64,000 nucleotides of DNA from assembly GCA_964507045.1 (NCBI GenBank), contig CAZDOO010000005.1, positions 1 to 64,000 on the forward strand, in the 5' to 3' direction. The translations under genes were made by a program, and so were the position numbers. Under the pieces are notes generated by a model. That model was not told the origin of the DNA. It searched no databases and worked only from the letters and a program-made list of their open reading frames with translations. This document shows, one piece after another, positions 50,284-58,726 of the stretch (the first letter of the stretch is position 1; the number at the start of each line of letters is the position of its first letter). Origin of the DNA: UBA8199 sp964507045 (lineage in GTDB: Bacteria > Verrucomicrobiota > Verrucomicrobiia > Limisphaerales > UBA8199).

Positions 50284-51870
50284 ATGAGTATGCGTGAGGC
50301 GAGCGGGGCGTCGCGGCGGGGTGGCAAAAACCGATGCTATGGTGGGTTCGTGCCAGTCACTAGCACACACTTGGATTATGATACCGCGCTGCCTGGCTGG
50401 ATCAGGGCGCGTGATCTGCTCGCCGGCGAGGACGCCGTGAAGGCGGCGGGCGAGAAGTATCTGCCTCGGCTGGAGTCGCAGTCGGATGCGGAGTACGAAG
50501 CCTACAAGGCGCGGGCGTGCTTCTTCAACGCGACGCGGCGCGCCGCTGATGCGTTTGTGGGCCTGGTGTTTCGGAAGGCGCCGTTTGTGCGGATCCCGGA
50601 AGCGGTGAGCGGCATCGGCGCGGCGATGGCTGGCTTCGCGAATGATGCCGACATGCTGGGAACGTCGCTGTTTGGCTACGCGAAGAACATCGTGCAAGAG
50701 GTTGTGGCGGCTGGACGCGCCGGGACGCTGGTGGATTGGGAAGGGGATTTCGAGAAACGAGCCTACACGACGGCGTATCGGGCGGAGGACATCATCAACT
50801 GGCGGGTGGAGCGCGTGAATGGGCGCAACGTGCCTACGCTGATCGTGCTGCGGGAGTTCGTTTCGCCTGCTGATTACGGGCCGGAGGGCGATGAGTTCTC
50901 CAGCGGGCTGGTGGAGCAGCTCCGGGTGCTGCGCCTGGTAGCGGCGGAGCCTGCGGCGGACGGCGCGACGGCGCACGAGTATCGCGTGGAGGTTTGGCGG
51001 CAGGAGGAGACGACGGTTGGTCGCGGCAGTGGGAAGAAGAAGGAAGTGAAGTGGGTGGTGTTCGATTCGCGTGTGCCGCTGCGGTTGGGCAAGCCGCTGC
51101 CGCTGATTCCCTTTGTGTTTCATGGCGCGCGGCACTCGCTGCCCGAGGTGGGCGTGATGCCGCTGAGCGATTTGATCCTGCTGAACCTGGACCATTACCG
51201 GCTGGACGCGGACTTCAAGCATGGGCTGCACTACACGGCCTTGCCCACGGCTTGGGTGGCGGGTTTCGACAAGACGGCGACGCTGACGATCGGCTCGCGA
51301 GCTGCCTGGGTGAGCGAGAACGAGAAGGCAACGGCTGGGTTCCTGGAGTTCTCAGGCGATGGGTTGGGGACATTCGAGCGGGCGCTGGATCGGGACGAGC
51401 GGGAAATGGCTGTCCTGGGCACGCAGGTGTTGGAGAACCAGATTCGGGTGGCGGAGACGGCGACGGCGATCATGCTGCGCCAAGCCGGCGAGAACTCGGT
51501 GCTGGCGACCATCGCGACCAGTGTGAGCGAGTCGCTGACGCAGGTGATGCGGTGGGTTTATTGGTGGAACTCGACGGAGGCCATTCCTGAGATGGTGACT
51601 GATGCGCAGGCGCTGATTGAGCTGAATACGGACTTTGGGGTGACCGGGATGCAGAGCGGCGAACTGGCGGCCGTGGTGCAGGCTTGGAAGGACGCCGCGA
51701 TTTCCCAGGACTCGATGCTGGAGTTGTTCCGCAAGCGGGAAATCCTGCCTGAAGGCCGGTCGAATGCAGATGAAATTGCGCTCATCTCGGGCGCGAAGAA
51801 TGCGAGCGGCGCGGGTGCGGGCATGGGCCAGGAGGGAGCCACGCCGCCGTTGACGAAAAGCACTAAGTAA
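50284..51870 (+). CDS. Phage portal protein (DUF4055-like)
   Basis: The 528-residue protein matches the DUF4055 head/portal pattern: Y--RARFFN-TRRAADAFVGLVFRK-P near 75-105, PLIPFVFHGARHS near 270 and DLILLNLDHYRLDADFKHGLHY near 300. A long helical stem precedes the end. The start could be one of several (50284, 50290 or a GTG at 50350). The portal is the ring through which DNA enters the head. Confidence 0.85.
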   Translation: MSMREASGASRRGGKNRCYGGFVPVTSTHLDYDTALPGWIRARDLLAGEDAVKAAGEKYLPRLESQSDAEYEAYKARACFFNATRRAADAFVGLVFRKAPFVRIPEAVSGIGAAMAGFANDADMLGTSLFGYAKNIVQEVVAAGRAGTLVDWEGDFEKRAYTTAYRAEDIINWRVERVNGRNVPTLIVLREFVSPADYGPEGDEFSSGLVEQLRVLRLVAAEPAADGATAHEYRVEVWRQEETTVGRGSGKKKEVKWVVFDSRVPLRLGKPLPLIPFVFHGARHSLPEVGVMPLSDLILLNLDHYRLDADFKHGLHYTALPTAWVAGFDKTATLTIGSRAAWVSENEKATAGFLEFSGDGLGTFERALDRDEREMAVLGTQVLENQIRVAETATAIMLRQAGENSVLATIATSVSESLTQVMRWVYWWNSTEAIPEMVTDAQALIELNTDFGVTGMQSGELAAVVQAWKDAAISQDSMLELFRKREILPEGRSNADEIALISGAKNASGAGAGMGQEGATPPLTKSTK

Positions 51871-51876
51871 GGACCT

Positions 51877-52644
51877 ATGCCACTGAAGCTCAAATACGGT
51901 TCGTTGAAGGAAATTCCGGCTGAGGACGTGCGGCTCTATGTGGAGCGCGAGGGCGCATGGCATTTGGACGCGGACACGAAAGAGGACAAGGCGAAGCTGG
52001 CCGAGTTCCGCGACAACAACATCGCGCTGCAGAAGCAGCTTGCGGAGTTGCAGGCGAAGTTTGAGGGCATTGATCCTGAGGCGGTGCGGAAGCTGGCCGA
52101 GGAGAAGGCGCGACTCGAAGAGGAGCAGAAGCTCAAGGGTGGTGAGTTTCAATCCGTGCTTGATGCACGCCTGAAGGCGGAGCGTTCCGAGGCAGAGAAG
52201 CGGCTTGGCGCGGTGACCAAGGAACGGGACACGCTCAACGCCCGGCTGGCCACGATCCAGATTGACCAGGGGATTGTGGCGGCGGCGACGAAGCGCGGCC
52301 TGCGGGCTACGGCGATCCCGGACATCACGGCGAGGGCGCGAGCGGTGTTTCGCCTGGTGGATGGCGCGCCTCGGGCCTTCGAGGCGGACGGCCAGACTGT
52401 GCGCCTGGGCAAGGATGGCACGTCGCCGATGAATTTGGAGGAGTGGATCGAGGCGCAAGTTTCGGATGCTCCTCATTTGTTTGAAGCGAATGCGGGCAGC
52501 GGTGCTGCCGGCAACGGCTCCGGTGGGGTCGGCAATCGGACTGGGACGAACCCGTTTCGGAAGGAAACGTGGAATCTGACGGCCCAGATGAAGCTACTTA
52601 AAACCGACCCGGCGCTGGCCGCTCGTATGAAGGCGTCTGCGTGA
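51877..52644 (+). CDS. Phage scaffold protein
   Basis: The 255-residue protein is helical with a long coiled coil (residues 45-130: LAEFRDNNIALQKQLAELQAKFEG..EEKARLEEEQKLKG). The C-terminal part is Gly/Asn-rich with a NPFRKETWNLTAQMKLLKTDPALAARMK end. This is the usual plan of scaffolding proteins encoded before the capsid gene. Confidence 0.8.
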   Translation: MPLKLKYGSLKEIPAEDVRLYVEREGAWHLDADTKEDKAKLAEFRDNNIALQKQLAELQAKFEGIDPEAVRKLAEEKARLEEEQKLKGGEFQSVLDARLKAERSEAEKRLGAVTKERDTLNARLATIQIDQGIVAAATKRGLRATAIPDITARARAVFRLVDGAPRAFEADGQTVRLGKDGTSPMNLEEWIEAQVSDAPHLFEANAGSGAAGNGSGGVGNRTGTNPFRKETWNLTAQMKLLKTDPALAARMKASA

Positions 52645-52667
52645 TGGGTCAGAAAGGACTTTAGTTT

Positions 52668-53678
52668 ATGGCCAAAACACAATTGGCAGACATCATCGTT
52701 CCGGCTCAATTCGCTCCTTACGTCCTGCAACGGACGGCGGAGAAGTCGGATTTGTTTCAATCCGGCATTGTCGTGCGCACGCCCGACTATGACGAACGGG
52801 CCAACTCGGGCGGCAACCAGGTGGATATGCCGCACTGGAATGACCTGACAGGCGACCGGGAGCCGCTGAGCGACTCGGCGGCGCTGACGCCGGCCAAGGT
52901 GACGGCGGACCGGGACATTGCGCGCATCCAGAATGATGGGAAGGCGTGGTCGTGGAACCACCTGGCAACGGCGGTGTCGGGCAGCGATCCGGCGCAGGCG
53001 CTGGCGAACTTCCTGAGCGACTACTGGAACCGGCAGAACCAGAAGCTGCTGGTGTCGTCGCTGAAAGGGATGTTTGCGGCGGCGTCGATGTCCGGCAATC
53101 TGCTGGCGATCCACTCGGAGAGCGTCGCCGGTCAGAGCAGCAATACCCGGCTGAACGGCGCGACCTTCGTGGATGCGACGCAGAAGCTGGGCGATCGCGG
53201 CGATCAGCTCGTGGCGGTGGGGATGCACTCGGCAGTCGAGGCGGCGCTGCGGAAGCTGGACCTGATTGACTTCGTCCCGGACAGCGAGGGCAAGGCGCAG
53301 ATTCGGACCTTCCAGGGGCGGCGGGTCATCGTGGATGACGGTTGTCCGTCGCGAGCGGGCTCGACTGACGGGACGGTTTACACGAGCTACCTGTTTGGCG
53401 ACGGCGCTTTCGGGGCTGGCTACGCGGACCTGAACGGCGCGCCGGTGGAGGGAGGCTGGGGCACTGAGGGCTTTGAGATGGGGCGCGATATCCTGAACAG
53501 CGACACGATCATGGTAAACCGGCGGCGGTTCATCCTGCATCCGCGTGGGGTGAAGTTCACCAGCGCGAGCGTGGCCGGAGCGAATCCGACCAACGCTGAG
53601 CTGGAGACGGCCGCGAACTGGGTGCGTGTCTGGGAGAACAAGAACGTCCGCGTCGTGGCTGTGACGCATAACATCTGA
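52668..53678 (+). CDS. Major capsid protein
   Basis: The 336-residue protein has features of a HK97-type coat: TQLADIIVPAQFAPYV at the start, a DYDERANSGGNQVDMPHWNDLTGD segment, SDYWNRQNQKLLVSSLKG in the spine helix and HPRGVKFTS near the end. Its place after the scaffold gene confirms the role. No separate head protease is seen. Confidence 0.88.
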   Translation: MAKTQLADIIVPAQFAPYVLQRTAEKSDLFQSGIVVRTPDYDERANSGGNQVDMPHWNDLTGDREPLSDSAALTPAKVTADRDIARIQNDGKAWSWNHLATAVSGSDPAQALANFLSDYWNRQNQKLLVSSLKGMFAAASMSGNLLAIHSESVAGQSSNTRLNGATFVDATQKLGDRGDQLVAVGMHSAVEAALRKLDLIDFVPDSEGKAQIRTFQGRRVIVDDGCPSRAGSTDGTVYTSYLFGDGAFGAGYADLNGAPVEGGWGTEGFEMGRDILNSDTIMVNRRRFILHPRGVKFTSASVAGANPTNAELETAANWVRVWENKNVRVVAVTHNI

Positions 53679-53688
53679 GGAGGCTTGT

Positions 53689-53916
53689 ATGGGAAAGATT
53701 GTTCCTCGGAGTTTTGAGAGGACGCGGAGCGGAGAGCACATCGTGCCTTCGACCTTCACGAACGTCGCCGCCGCGGTGGCCGCTGGGGTGACTGCGGCGA
53801 AGTTCCCGGGCCGGTGGATTCGGCTGACTGCCGGTGGCACCGGTTCTGTGCAGTGCATGGCCGTCAGCGATGGGACGAACTGGCGGCAGGTGGCGATGGG
53901 AGCCAACGCGATATGA
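53689..53916 (+). CDS. Small head-decoration-like protein
   Basis: The 75-residue product is Ala/Gly/Thr-rich with a beta pattern (RWIRLTAGGTGSVQCMAVSDGTNWRQVAMG). Its place right after the capsid gene suggests a decoration or capsid-associated protein. The family is not recognised. Confidence 0.6.
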   Translation: MGKIVPRSFERTRSGEHIVPSTFTNVAAAVAAGVTAAKFPGRWIRLTAGGTGSVQCMAVSDGTNWRQVAMGANAI

Positions 53917-54107
53917 GCGAGCTGTACCCGATGATTCGTCGGGCGCGGCGGCCTCTGATCATCAGCGATGATGATTCGGGGCCGCCGCCGGCTCCGCCTC
54001 CCGCGGTGCCGCTTGTCCAACCTGAGCAGCCGGTGAGCTACGTCAAGGCGCCACCGGCGCGGAAAGGAAGGAATGGCGCTGGTGACAAGTGCGAGAGCGC
54101 CGGGTAG
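53913..54107 (+). CDS. Small proline-rich phage protein
   Basis: The 64-residue product starts in an ATGA overlap with the previous gene and has a Pro-rich centre. It is kept as a gene because of the coupling and position. Its function is unknown. Confidence 0.45.
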   Translation: MSELYPMIRRARRPLIISDDDSGPPPAPPPAVPLVQPEQPVSYVKAPPARKGRNGAGDKCESAG

Positions 54108-54513
54108 GCGGTTGCTGACGGCGAATCGGCTGCGGGCCTGGTGGGCGCTGCGGTGCCAGAAGCGGCGACGCAACGCAGGCACCGGGACACCAGCGGCGCC
54201 GGTGATTACAGGCCTGAACCTCACGGAGAGCGAGGGCGAGCCGCTTTACTGGTTCGATGTCCTGATTGATTTCACGTTCGAGCAAGGGCGATTCCCTGAC
54301 GGCACCATCGAGCTGTATTGGGCACGTGGGTCAACTACCTGGATAGAAGTGTATGTTGGTGCCGTGTCGAGCAACCTGCGGCAGTTTCGGCATGTGCGAG
54401 CGTTCAGCGATTTCGAGAATGACGACGTGTCCTATCGAATGCGTTACCGGTTCGGGACGGAGATCATCGGGCCGTTCGGGCCGGCTTACGAGTGGTACTA
54501 CTGCGCGCCGTAG
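54073..54513 (+). CDS. Fibronectin-like structural protein
   Basis: The 146-residue product has a basic N-terminus and a beta-sandwich-like region (residues 42-146: APVITGLNLTESEGEPLYWFDVLIDFTF..GTIELYWARG) resembling a fibronectin type III domain. It overlaps the previous gene by 35 bases. It is probably displayed on the head. Confidence 0.55.
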   Translation: MALVTSARAPGRRLLTANRLRAWWALRCQKRRRNAGTGTPAAPVITGLNLTESEGEPLYWFDVLIDFTFEQGRFPDGTIELYWARGSTTWIEVYVGAVSSNLRQFRHVRAFSDFENDDVSYRMRYRFGTEIIGPFGPAYEWYYCAP

Positions 54514-54525
54514 GAGCGTATTGGT

Positions 54526-55116
54526 ATGACACTTAACAAGGAAGATGGAACGGGGATGGCAGGCGCCAACAGCTACGCGGACGTGCCGGACGGGGACATG
54601 TACCACGAGGCGCATCTGTATGCGTCGGTGTGGACGGCGGCGACCGAGGCGAGGAAGGAAGCGGCGCTGATGATGGCAACGCGATTGATTGACTCCCTGT
54701 TCCAGTTCAATGGGAGCAGGGCCAGTGCGAGCCAGGCGTTGCAGTGGCCACGGGCTGAGTGCCGGGACCCCGATGGTGGTCGGGGGACGCTGTCGGTGCT
54801 GCTGCCGATGTCGTCGGGCTTCGTGCCGTATAACATCGTGCCGGCGGCGGTCCTGCAGGCGACTTGCGAATTGGCGCGGGAGCTCTTGGCTGCGGACCGG
54901 ACGGCAGCGCCGCCGGGCGAGGGGATCGACACGGTGAGCGCTGCTCATGCGACACATGCCGCCAGTGGAAGCGGGAGCGATAGCACATCTTCCACCACCA
55001 AGTACAGCAAGGTGGATACGCGGCAGATTCTTCCGCCGGTCGTGCGGGCGATGCTGGCGAAGTTCGGTGCGCCAGTGAGTGGTGGGAGCGGGGCGGTGAG
55101 GTTGGTCAGGACATGA
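54526..55116 (+). CDS. Head-completion (DnaT-like) phage protein
   Basis: The 196-residue protein has the ANSYADVPDGDMYHEAH start and MATRLIDS--QFNGSRASASQALQWPRA pattern of the family annotated in phages as DnaT-like, which occupies the head-to-tail connector position. It is the last gene of the element; only 172 bases separate it from attR. Confidence 0.75.
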   Translation: MTLNKEDGTGMAGANSYADVPDGDMYHEAHLYASVWTAATEARKEAALMMATRLIDSLFQFNGSRASASQALQWPRAECRDPDGGRGTLSVLLPMSSGFVPYNIVPAAVLQATCELARELLAADRTAAPPGEGIDTVSAAHATHAASGSGSDSTSSTTKYSKVDTRQILPPVVRAMLAKFGAPVSGGSGAVRLVRT

Positions 55117-55153
55117 GGTCGCAGGGCTGGAGGTCTTGCAGTCAATCAAGGTT

Positions 55154-55170
55154 TGATGACAGTGATGACT
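55154..55170 (+). promoter_or_regulatory. Putative integrase arm sites near attR
   Basis: TGATGACA (55154-55161) and TGATGACT (55163-55170) lie 119 bases inside attR and match the pair next to attL. Confidence 0.45.
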
Positions 55171-55230
55171 CGAAAACTTCGTCTGGACGTAAAACACCGT
55201 ATGAGGCACAATTTGACGAAGTGAATACTA

Positions 55231-55248
55231 GCCCCGTTTTATCGGGGC
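55231..55248. terminator. Hairpin before attR
   Basis: GCCCCG and CGGGGC flank the loop TTTTAT. No T-run follows, so it is only a possible terminator for the head operon. Confidence 0.35.
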
Positions 55249-55288
55249 AGAATCGGTGTCGCGAAAAGTGACGAAGTGGTCAAATGGA

Positions 55289-55312
55289 TTCAAGTCCTGT
55301 CGCGGGCACCAC
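55289..55312 (+). repeat. attR core
   Basis: The 24 bases are identical to the end of tRNA-Leu at 24834-24857. They mark the right end of the element; the sequence after it is chromosomal. Confidence 0.93.
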
Positions 55313-55342
55313 CTCAGAGTTGCTAGTAACACACTTTCGCTT

Positions 55343-56137
55343 ATGCCGTCTTTTCCACGATATCTCTGCATGCTGGCACTGGCTGGCGGGGTGGCTTCTG
55401 CTGTGGCCGCCGCCACTTGCCCCGACCTGCCAGCGACCAATCACATCGCGGTGGCGGTTTACGTCGGCGGTGGCGCCGCCGGCAAAGGGGTGCCGTGCGT
55501 GCTCTCGCTGCTCGGTGACACGACGAATGTGACCGCCACGCGTGTCAGCCCCGCGGACATCGAGGCTGGCGCATTGAAGCAATATGATGTGGTCATGTTC
55601 ACCGGTGGCAGTGGCAGTGGGCAAGCACGTGCCCTGGGGCAGGCGGGATGCCGGGAAGTAAAGCGGTTTGTAGAGCAGGGCGGCGGCTACGTGGGCATCT
55701 GCGCCGGGTCCTACCTGGCGTGCAGCGGCTTTTCCTGGGGATTGGGCCTCGTCAACGCCAAGACGCTCTCGCCGCTTTGGAAGCGCGGCACGGCGACGGT
55801 CAAGATTGAGCTGACTGACCGGGGGCGAGACATCCTTGGCCCGCAAGAAGGGGCGCTGGATTGTCACTATGCCCAGGGGCCAATTGTTGGGCCCGGGGGC
55901 GCCCGGGACCTGCCTGAGTTCGAGCCGCTGGCGTTCTTCCGGTCGGAAGTTGCCAAGAACGACACCCCTAAAGGCATCATGGTGAACTCCCCGGCTATAT
56001 TCGCCGGCCGCTTTGGCAAGGGGCGCGTGCTTTGTTTCAGCCCGCACCCGGAGCAAACCAAGGGTCTGGAGAGCCTCGTCGCACGTGCGGTGACGTGGGT
56101 TGCGAACGGCCCTCGCCAGGCGGAGGCGAGACCCTGA
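55343..56137 (+). CDS. BPL_N-type glutamine-amidotransferase-like protein, secreted
   Basis: The 264-residue protein has a signal-like start (MPSFPRYLCMLALAGGVASAVAAA) and a class I amidotransferase-like fold with a nucleophile-elbow Cys in GGGYVGICAGSYLA and a His region near FSPHPEQTKG. This matches the biotin-protein-ligase N-terminal-like family, often exported, whose substrate is unknown. I chose the ATG at 55343, as the longer frame runs into attR. Confidence 0.8.
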   Translation: MPSFPRYLCMLALAGGVASAVAAATCPDLPATNHIAVAVYVGGGAAGKGVPCVLSLLGDTTNVTATRVSPADIEAGALKQYDVVMFTGGSGSGQARALGQAGCREVKRFVEQGGGYVGICAGSYLACSGFSWGLGLVNAKTLSPLWKRGTATVKIELTDRGRDILGPQEGALDCHYAQGPIVGPGGARDLPEFEPLAFFRSEVAKNDTPKGIMVNSPAIFAGRFGKGRVLCFSPHPEQTKGLESLVARAVTWVANGPRQAEARP

Positions 56138-56511
56138 CCCGCAACTCCACCCGTCGGTTGTGGCACGCCGGGGCCGGTTTTCCTGCCGGAACGGCTTGTC
56201 CCCACAACTGGTGACATGACGGAAACAGGGGTTCTGGTATGGTGATAGCGTCAGTGATGCAAAAACGCAGTAGTCAGCCGTGTGTAACTGACAGGCGTAA
56301 ATCTGCGGCGCCGCATCAAAGAAAGATTTAGAGTTGTTCTCAGTGTAGAATGTGGCAGAAAGGCCGGAATTAAGTTCCGGCTTTTTTGTTGTACTGAAGC
56401 TCTGGCTGTTCAGGGCGGGAGTTAATCGAGCCAGAGACGAGGGGCTTTCCAGTTCACTATGGTGGTTGATGCCGGCCCTTTTCCCTTTTCAGGCCGCAGC
56501 CAGCCCTTATC
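56138..56511. other. Intergenic region with terminator and possible small RNA
   Basis: The 374-base gap has no gene. It contains the palindrome TGCGGCGCCGCA and a GTCAG/CTGAC pairing, followed by a strong terminator at 56363-56387. The stretch 56240-56387 could be a small RNA; no clear promoter is seen. Confidence 0.35.
56363..56387 (+). terminator. Rho-independent terminator
   Basis: GCCGGAA and TTCCGGC pair around TTAAG, followed by six T. It points along the plus strand, 225 bases after the amidotransferase-like gene. Confidence 0.85.
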
Positions 56512-57915
56512 ATGGCAACAATGTTTTCGCGCATTCAGTCTGTTCATTTTGTTGGTATCTGCGGCACGGCCATGGCTTCAGCCGCCGCGGCGATGCAGGA
56601 AAAAGGGGTCAAGGTCACCGGCTCTGACCAGAACGTCTATCCGCCCATGTCCACCTTCCTGGCGGACCGGAAGATCGAGGTGATTTCCGGCTACGCGGAG
56701 CAGAACCTTGCGCACAAGCCCGACCTGGTTGTCATCGGCAACGCCATTTCCCGCGGCAACCCGGAAGCCGAATACGTCCTGGACCACAAGCTGGCTTACT
56801 GCTCGCTGCCGGAACTGCTGAAGCACTATTTCATCCGCGGCAAACGCTCGCTGGTGGTCGCCGGGACGCACGGCAAGACCACCACCACCGCGCTGCTGAC
56901 CTGGGTGTTCGAGCACAACGGCCTGAACCCGAGCTATCTCATTGGCGGCATCCCGAACAACCTCGGCCAGGGCGCGCGCTTCACCGACAGCGAGTGGTTC
57001 ATCATCGAGGGCGACGAATACGACACAGCCTTCTTCGACAAGCGCAGCAAGTTTGTCCATTACCTGCCCGAGGTGGCCATCCTCAACAACCTGGAGTTTG
57101 ACCATGCCGACATCTTTGAGAGCCTGGACTCCATCAAGACCGCCTTCAAGTACTTCATTCGGCTCATCCCGCGCAACGGCCTGCTCCTGGCCAACGGCGA
57201 CGACGCCAACCTGGCCCCGCTGCTCAACGTGACGCATTGCCCCGTGAAGCGCTTCGGATTAAGCGAGGCCAATGCCGTCCAGGCGTTCAACCTCCGATAC
57301 GGGCCGACGGCGACTGAGTTCGAGATTCCCAGCTTCAAGTTCCACACCAACTTCCTGGGCGAGATCAACGTGCGCAACGCGCTGGCGGTGGTCGCGTGCG
57401 CGAAGCATTGCGGCCTGAAGAACCACCAGATTCAGGCCGCCTTCGATACCTTCAAAGGCATCAAGCGCCGCCTGGAGGTGCGCGGGATTGCCGGCGGGGT
57501 GGTGGTGGTGGACGATTTCGGCCACCATCCCACCGCGATTCGGGAGACCCTGAGCGCGCTGCGCTACAAGTACCCCACCCAAAAGGTCTGGGCCATCTTC
57601 GAGCCGCGCACCAACACCACCCGGCGCAATGTTTTCCAGGCGGAGCTGGCCAGCGCGTTCGCCGATGCCAACGCCGTGGTGGTGGCGCAAGTGGCGCGCC
57701 TGGAACTGCTGGTTCCCGGGGAGCGACTCGATCCCGAGCGGCTGATGCAGGACTTGAAGGCGGCGGGCAAAGAGGCCGCCTACCTGCCCGATGTGGACGC
57801 CATCGTGGACCACGTGGCAAAGAACGCCCAGGGGGGAGACGTGGTGATCGTCTTCAGCAACGGCGAATTCGGCGGCATCCACGGCAAGCTGTTGGAGCGC
57901 CTGGGGCGCGTTTAA
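56512..57915 (+). CDS. mpl: Mpl, murein peptide ligase
   Basis: The 467-residue protein is a Mur ligase of the Mpl type: HFVGICGTAMAS at the start, ATP loop VVAGTHGKTTTTAL, EGDEYDTAFFDKRSKF, VVVDDFGHHPTAIRETL and FEPRTNTTRRNVFQ. The EGDEYD and EPR-NT segments separate Mpl from MurC. It joins UDP-MurNAc to recycled tripeptide in the cytosol for peptidoglycan recycling. Confidence 0.93.
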   Translation: MATMFSRIQSVHFVGICGTAMASAAAAMQEKGVKVTGSDQNVYPPMSTFLADRKIEVISGYAEQNLAHKPDLVVIGNAISRGNPEAEYVLDHKLAYCSLPELLKHYFIRGKRSLVVAGTHGKTTTTALLTWVFEHNGLNPSYLIGGIPNNLGQGARFTDSEWFIIEGDEYDTAFFDKRSKFVHYLPEVAILNNLEFDHADIFESLDSIKTAFKYFIRLIPRNGLLLANGDDANLAPLLNVTHCPVKRFGLSEANAVQAFNLRYGPTATEFEIPSFKFHTNFLGEINVRNALAVVACAKHCGLKNHQIQAAFDTFKGIKRRLEVRGIAGGVVVVDDFGHHPTAIRETLSALRYKYPTQKVWAIFEPRTNTTRRNVFQAELASAFADANAVVVAQVARLELLVPGERLDPERLMQDLKAAGKEAAYLPDVDAIVDHVAKNAQGGDVVIVFSNGEFGGIHGKLLERLGRV

Positions 57916-58098
57916 TGGCCATGCCGGGAACCAGGCTGCGGCGCACAGGGTATTGATTATGGACCCGGTCCCCCATCCCGGCACAGCCAGGAACCCGTTC
58001 ACGCCGGGAACAGACGGTGTTTGCACCCGTGGGCGGATTTCACTTGCCGCCCCAGCGGGCAAGCGGTCTGCTACCCGCCAGTTTGAAGAAGCAAGCCT

Positions 58099-58320
58099 AT
58101 GACGATTGCACGACGCTTGATCATCCTGGCGGCCATTCCGAACCTGGTTCTGATGGGACTCGGCACCTTCAATCGGCTCGGATTGACCGGGATTGAGAGA
58201 CGCAGCCGGTTCACTTCCCTTTCGCCCGAACTGAAGGTTTGGGTGCGGCAGGCGGCGCTGCGGCTGGAATCAGCGCCGGCCATGACGGCCGGAGGTGTAA
58301 ACCCCAAACCATCTGGATGA
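58099..58320 (+). CDS. Short membrane-leader protein, possibly truncated sensor
   Basis: The 73-residue product starts MTIARRLIILAAIPNLVLMGLGTFNRLGL, like the first membrane helix of HAMP-type sensors, then ends after a short soluble part. It overlaps the next gene by ATGA, so it may be a real coupled gene or a decayed sensor. Confidence 0.4.
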   Translation: MTIARRLIILAAIPNLVLMGLGTFNRLGLTGIERRSRFTSLSPELKVWVRQAALRLESAPAMTAGGVNPKPSG

Positions 58321-58667
58321 ACATGATCCTCACTCCCTTTGAACGAGGCCTGGTGGCGCACCTGGTGGCGGACTGGGTGCTGCAGACCGACTGGATGGCG
58401 CGAAACAAGAGGAGCCTGCGGCATCCCGCCGCCTGGACTCATGCCGGTATCCAGGCCGTATGCCTTGGCTTGGCCCTAGGCTGGCAAGCCGGGCTGGCGC
58501 TCGGATTCATTCACGTGTTGATGGACACCCGCGTGCCGGTGGCCTGGTGGATTCGGGTCTTCAAGAAATGCGGTCAGGCTCCTGAAGTTGGCTCGATCGC
58601 GCTCTGGCTCGACCAGGCCCTGCACATTATCTGTATCGCTGTCTGGGTGGCGCTGGTCAGAAGCTGA
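58317..58667 (+). CDS. DUF3307 membrane protein
   Basis: The 116-residue protein has the DUF3307 pattern LVAHLVADWVLQTDWMARNK near its start, conserved His and about three hydrophobic helices. The function is unknown. The ATG at 58317 overlaps the stop of the previous frame. Confidence 0.8.
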   Translation: MNMILTPFERGLVAHLVADWVLQTDWMARNKRSLRHPAAWTHAGIQAVCLGLALGWQAGLALGFIHVLMDTRVPVAWWIRVFKKCGQAPEVGSIALWLDQALHIICIAVWVALVRS

Positions 58668-58726
58668 AGCCGCCGCCCCGAGCCAACCGCCGGAGAAGCT
58701 TTCTGCTTCCGCGGGGCCAGATCAAC

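Larger units (their letters stand above)
24834..55312. mobile_element. Tail-less phage satellite-like element in tRNA-Leu
   Basis: The element is bounded by identical 24-bp att cores and measures about 30.5 kb. It encodes an integrase at the attL end, two small helix-turn-helix regulators, primase, helicase, both terminase subunits, portal, scaffold, capsid and head-completion proteins. No tail tube, tape measure, baseplate, holin or endolysin is visible, and attR follows the head genes after 172 bases. This matches the known plan of capsid-forming phage-inducible islands, which borrow tails from a helper. A prophage that lost its tail genes is the alternative. Defence cargo fills 26-39 kb. 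Confidence 0.8.

Noticed and set aside
52473..54224. 583-codon minus-strand frame opposite the capsid gene
   Set aside because: Composition is His/Arg-rich and without domains; the capsid and scaffold frames on the plus strand are convincing.
24834..55312. Complete prophage
   Set aside because: No tail, baseplate, tape-measure, holin or endolysin gene can be found between the head genes and attR.
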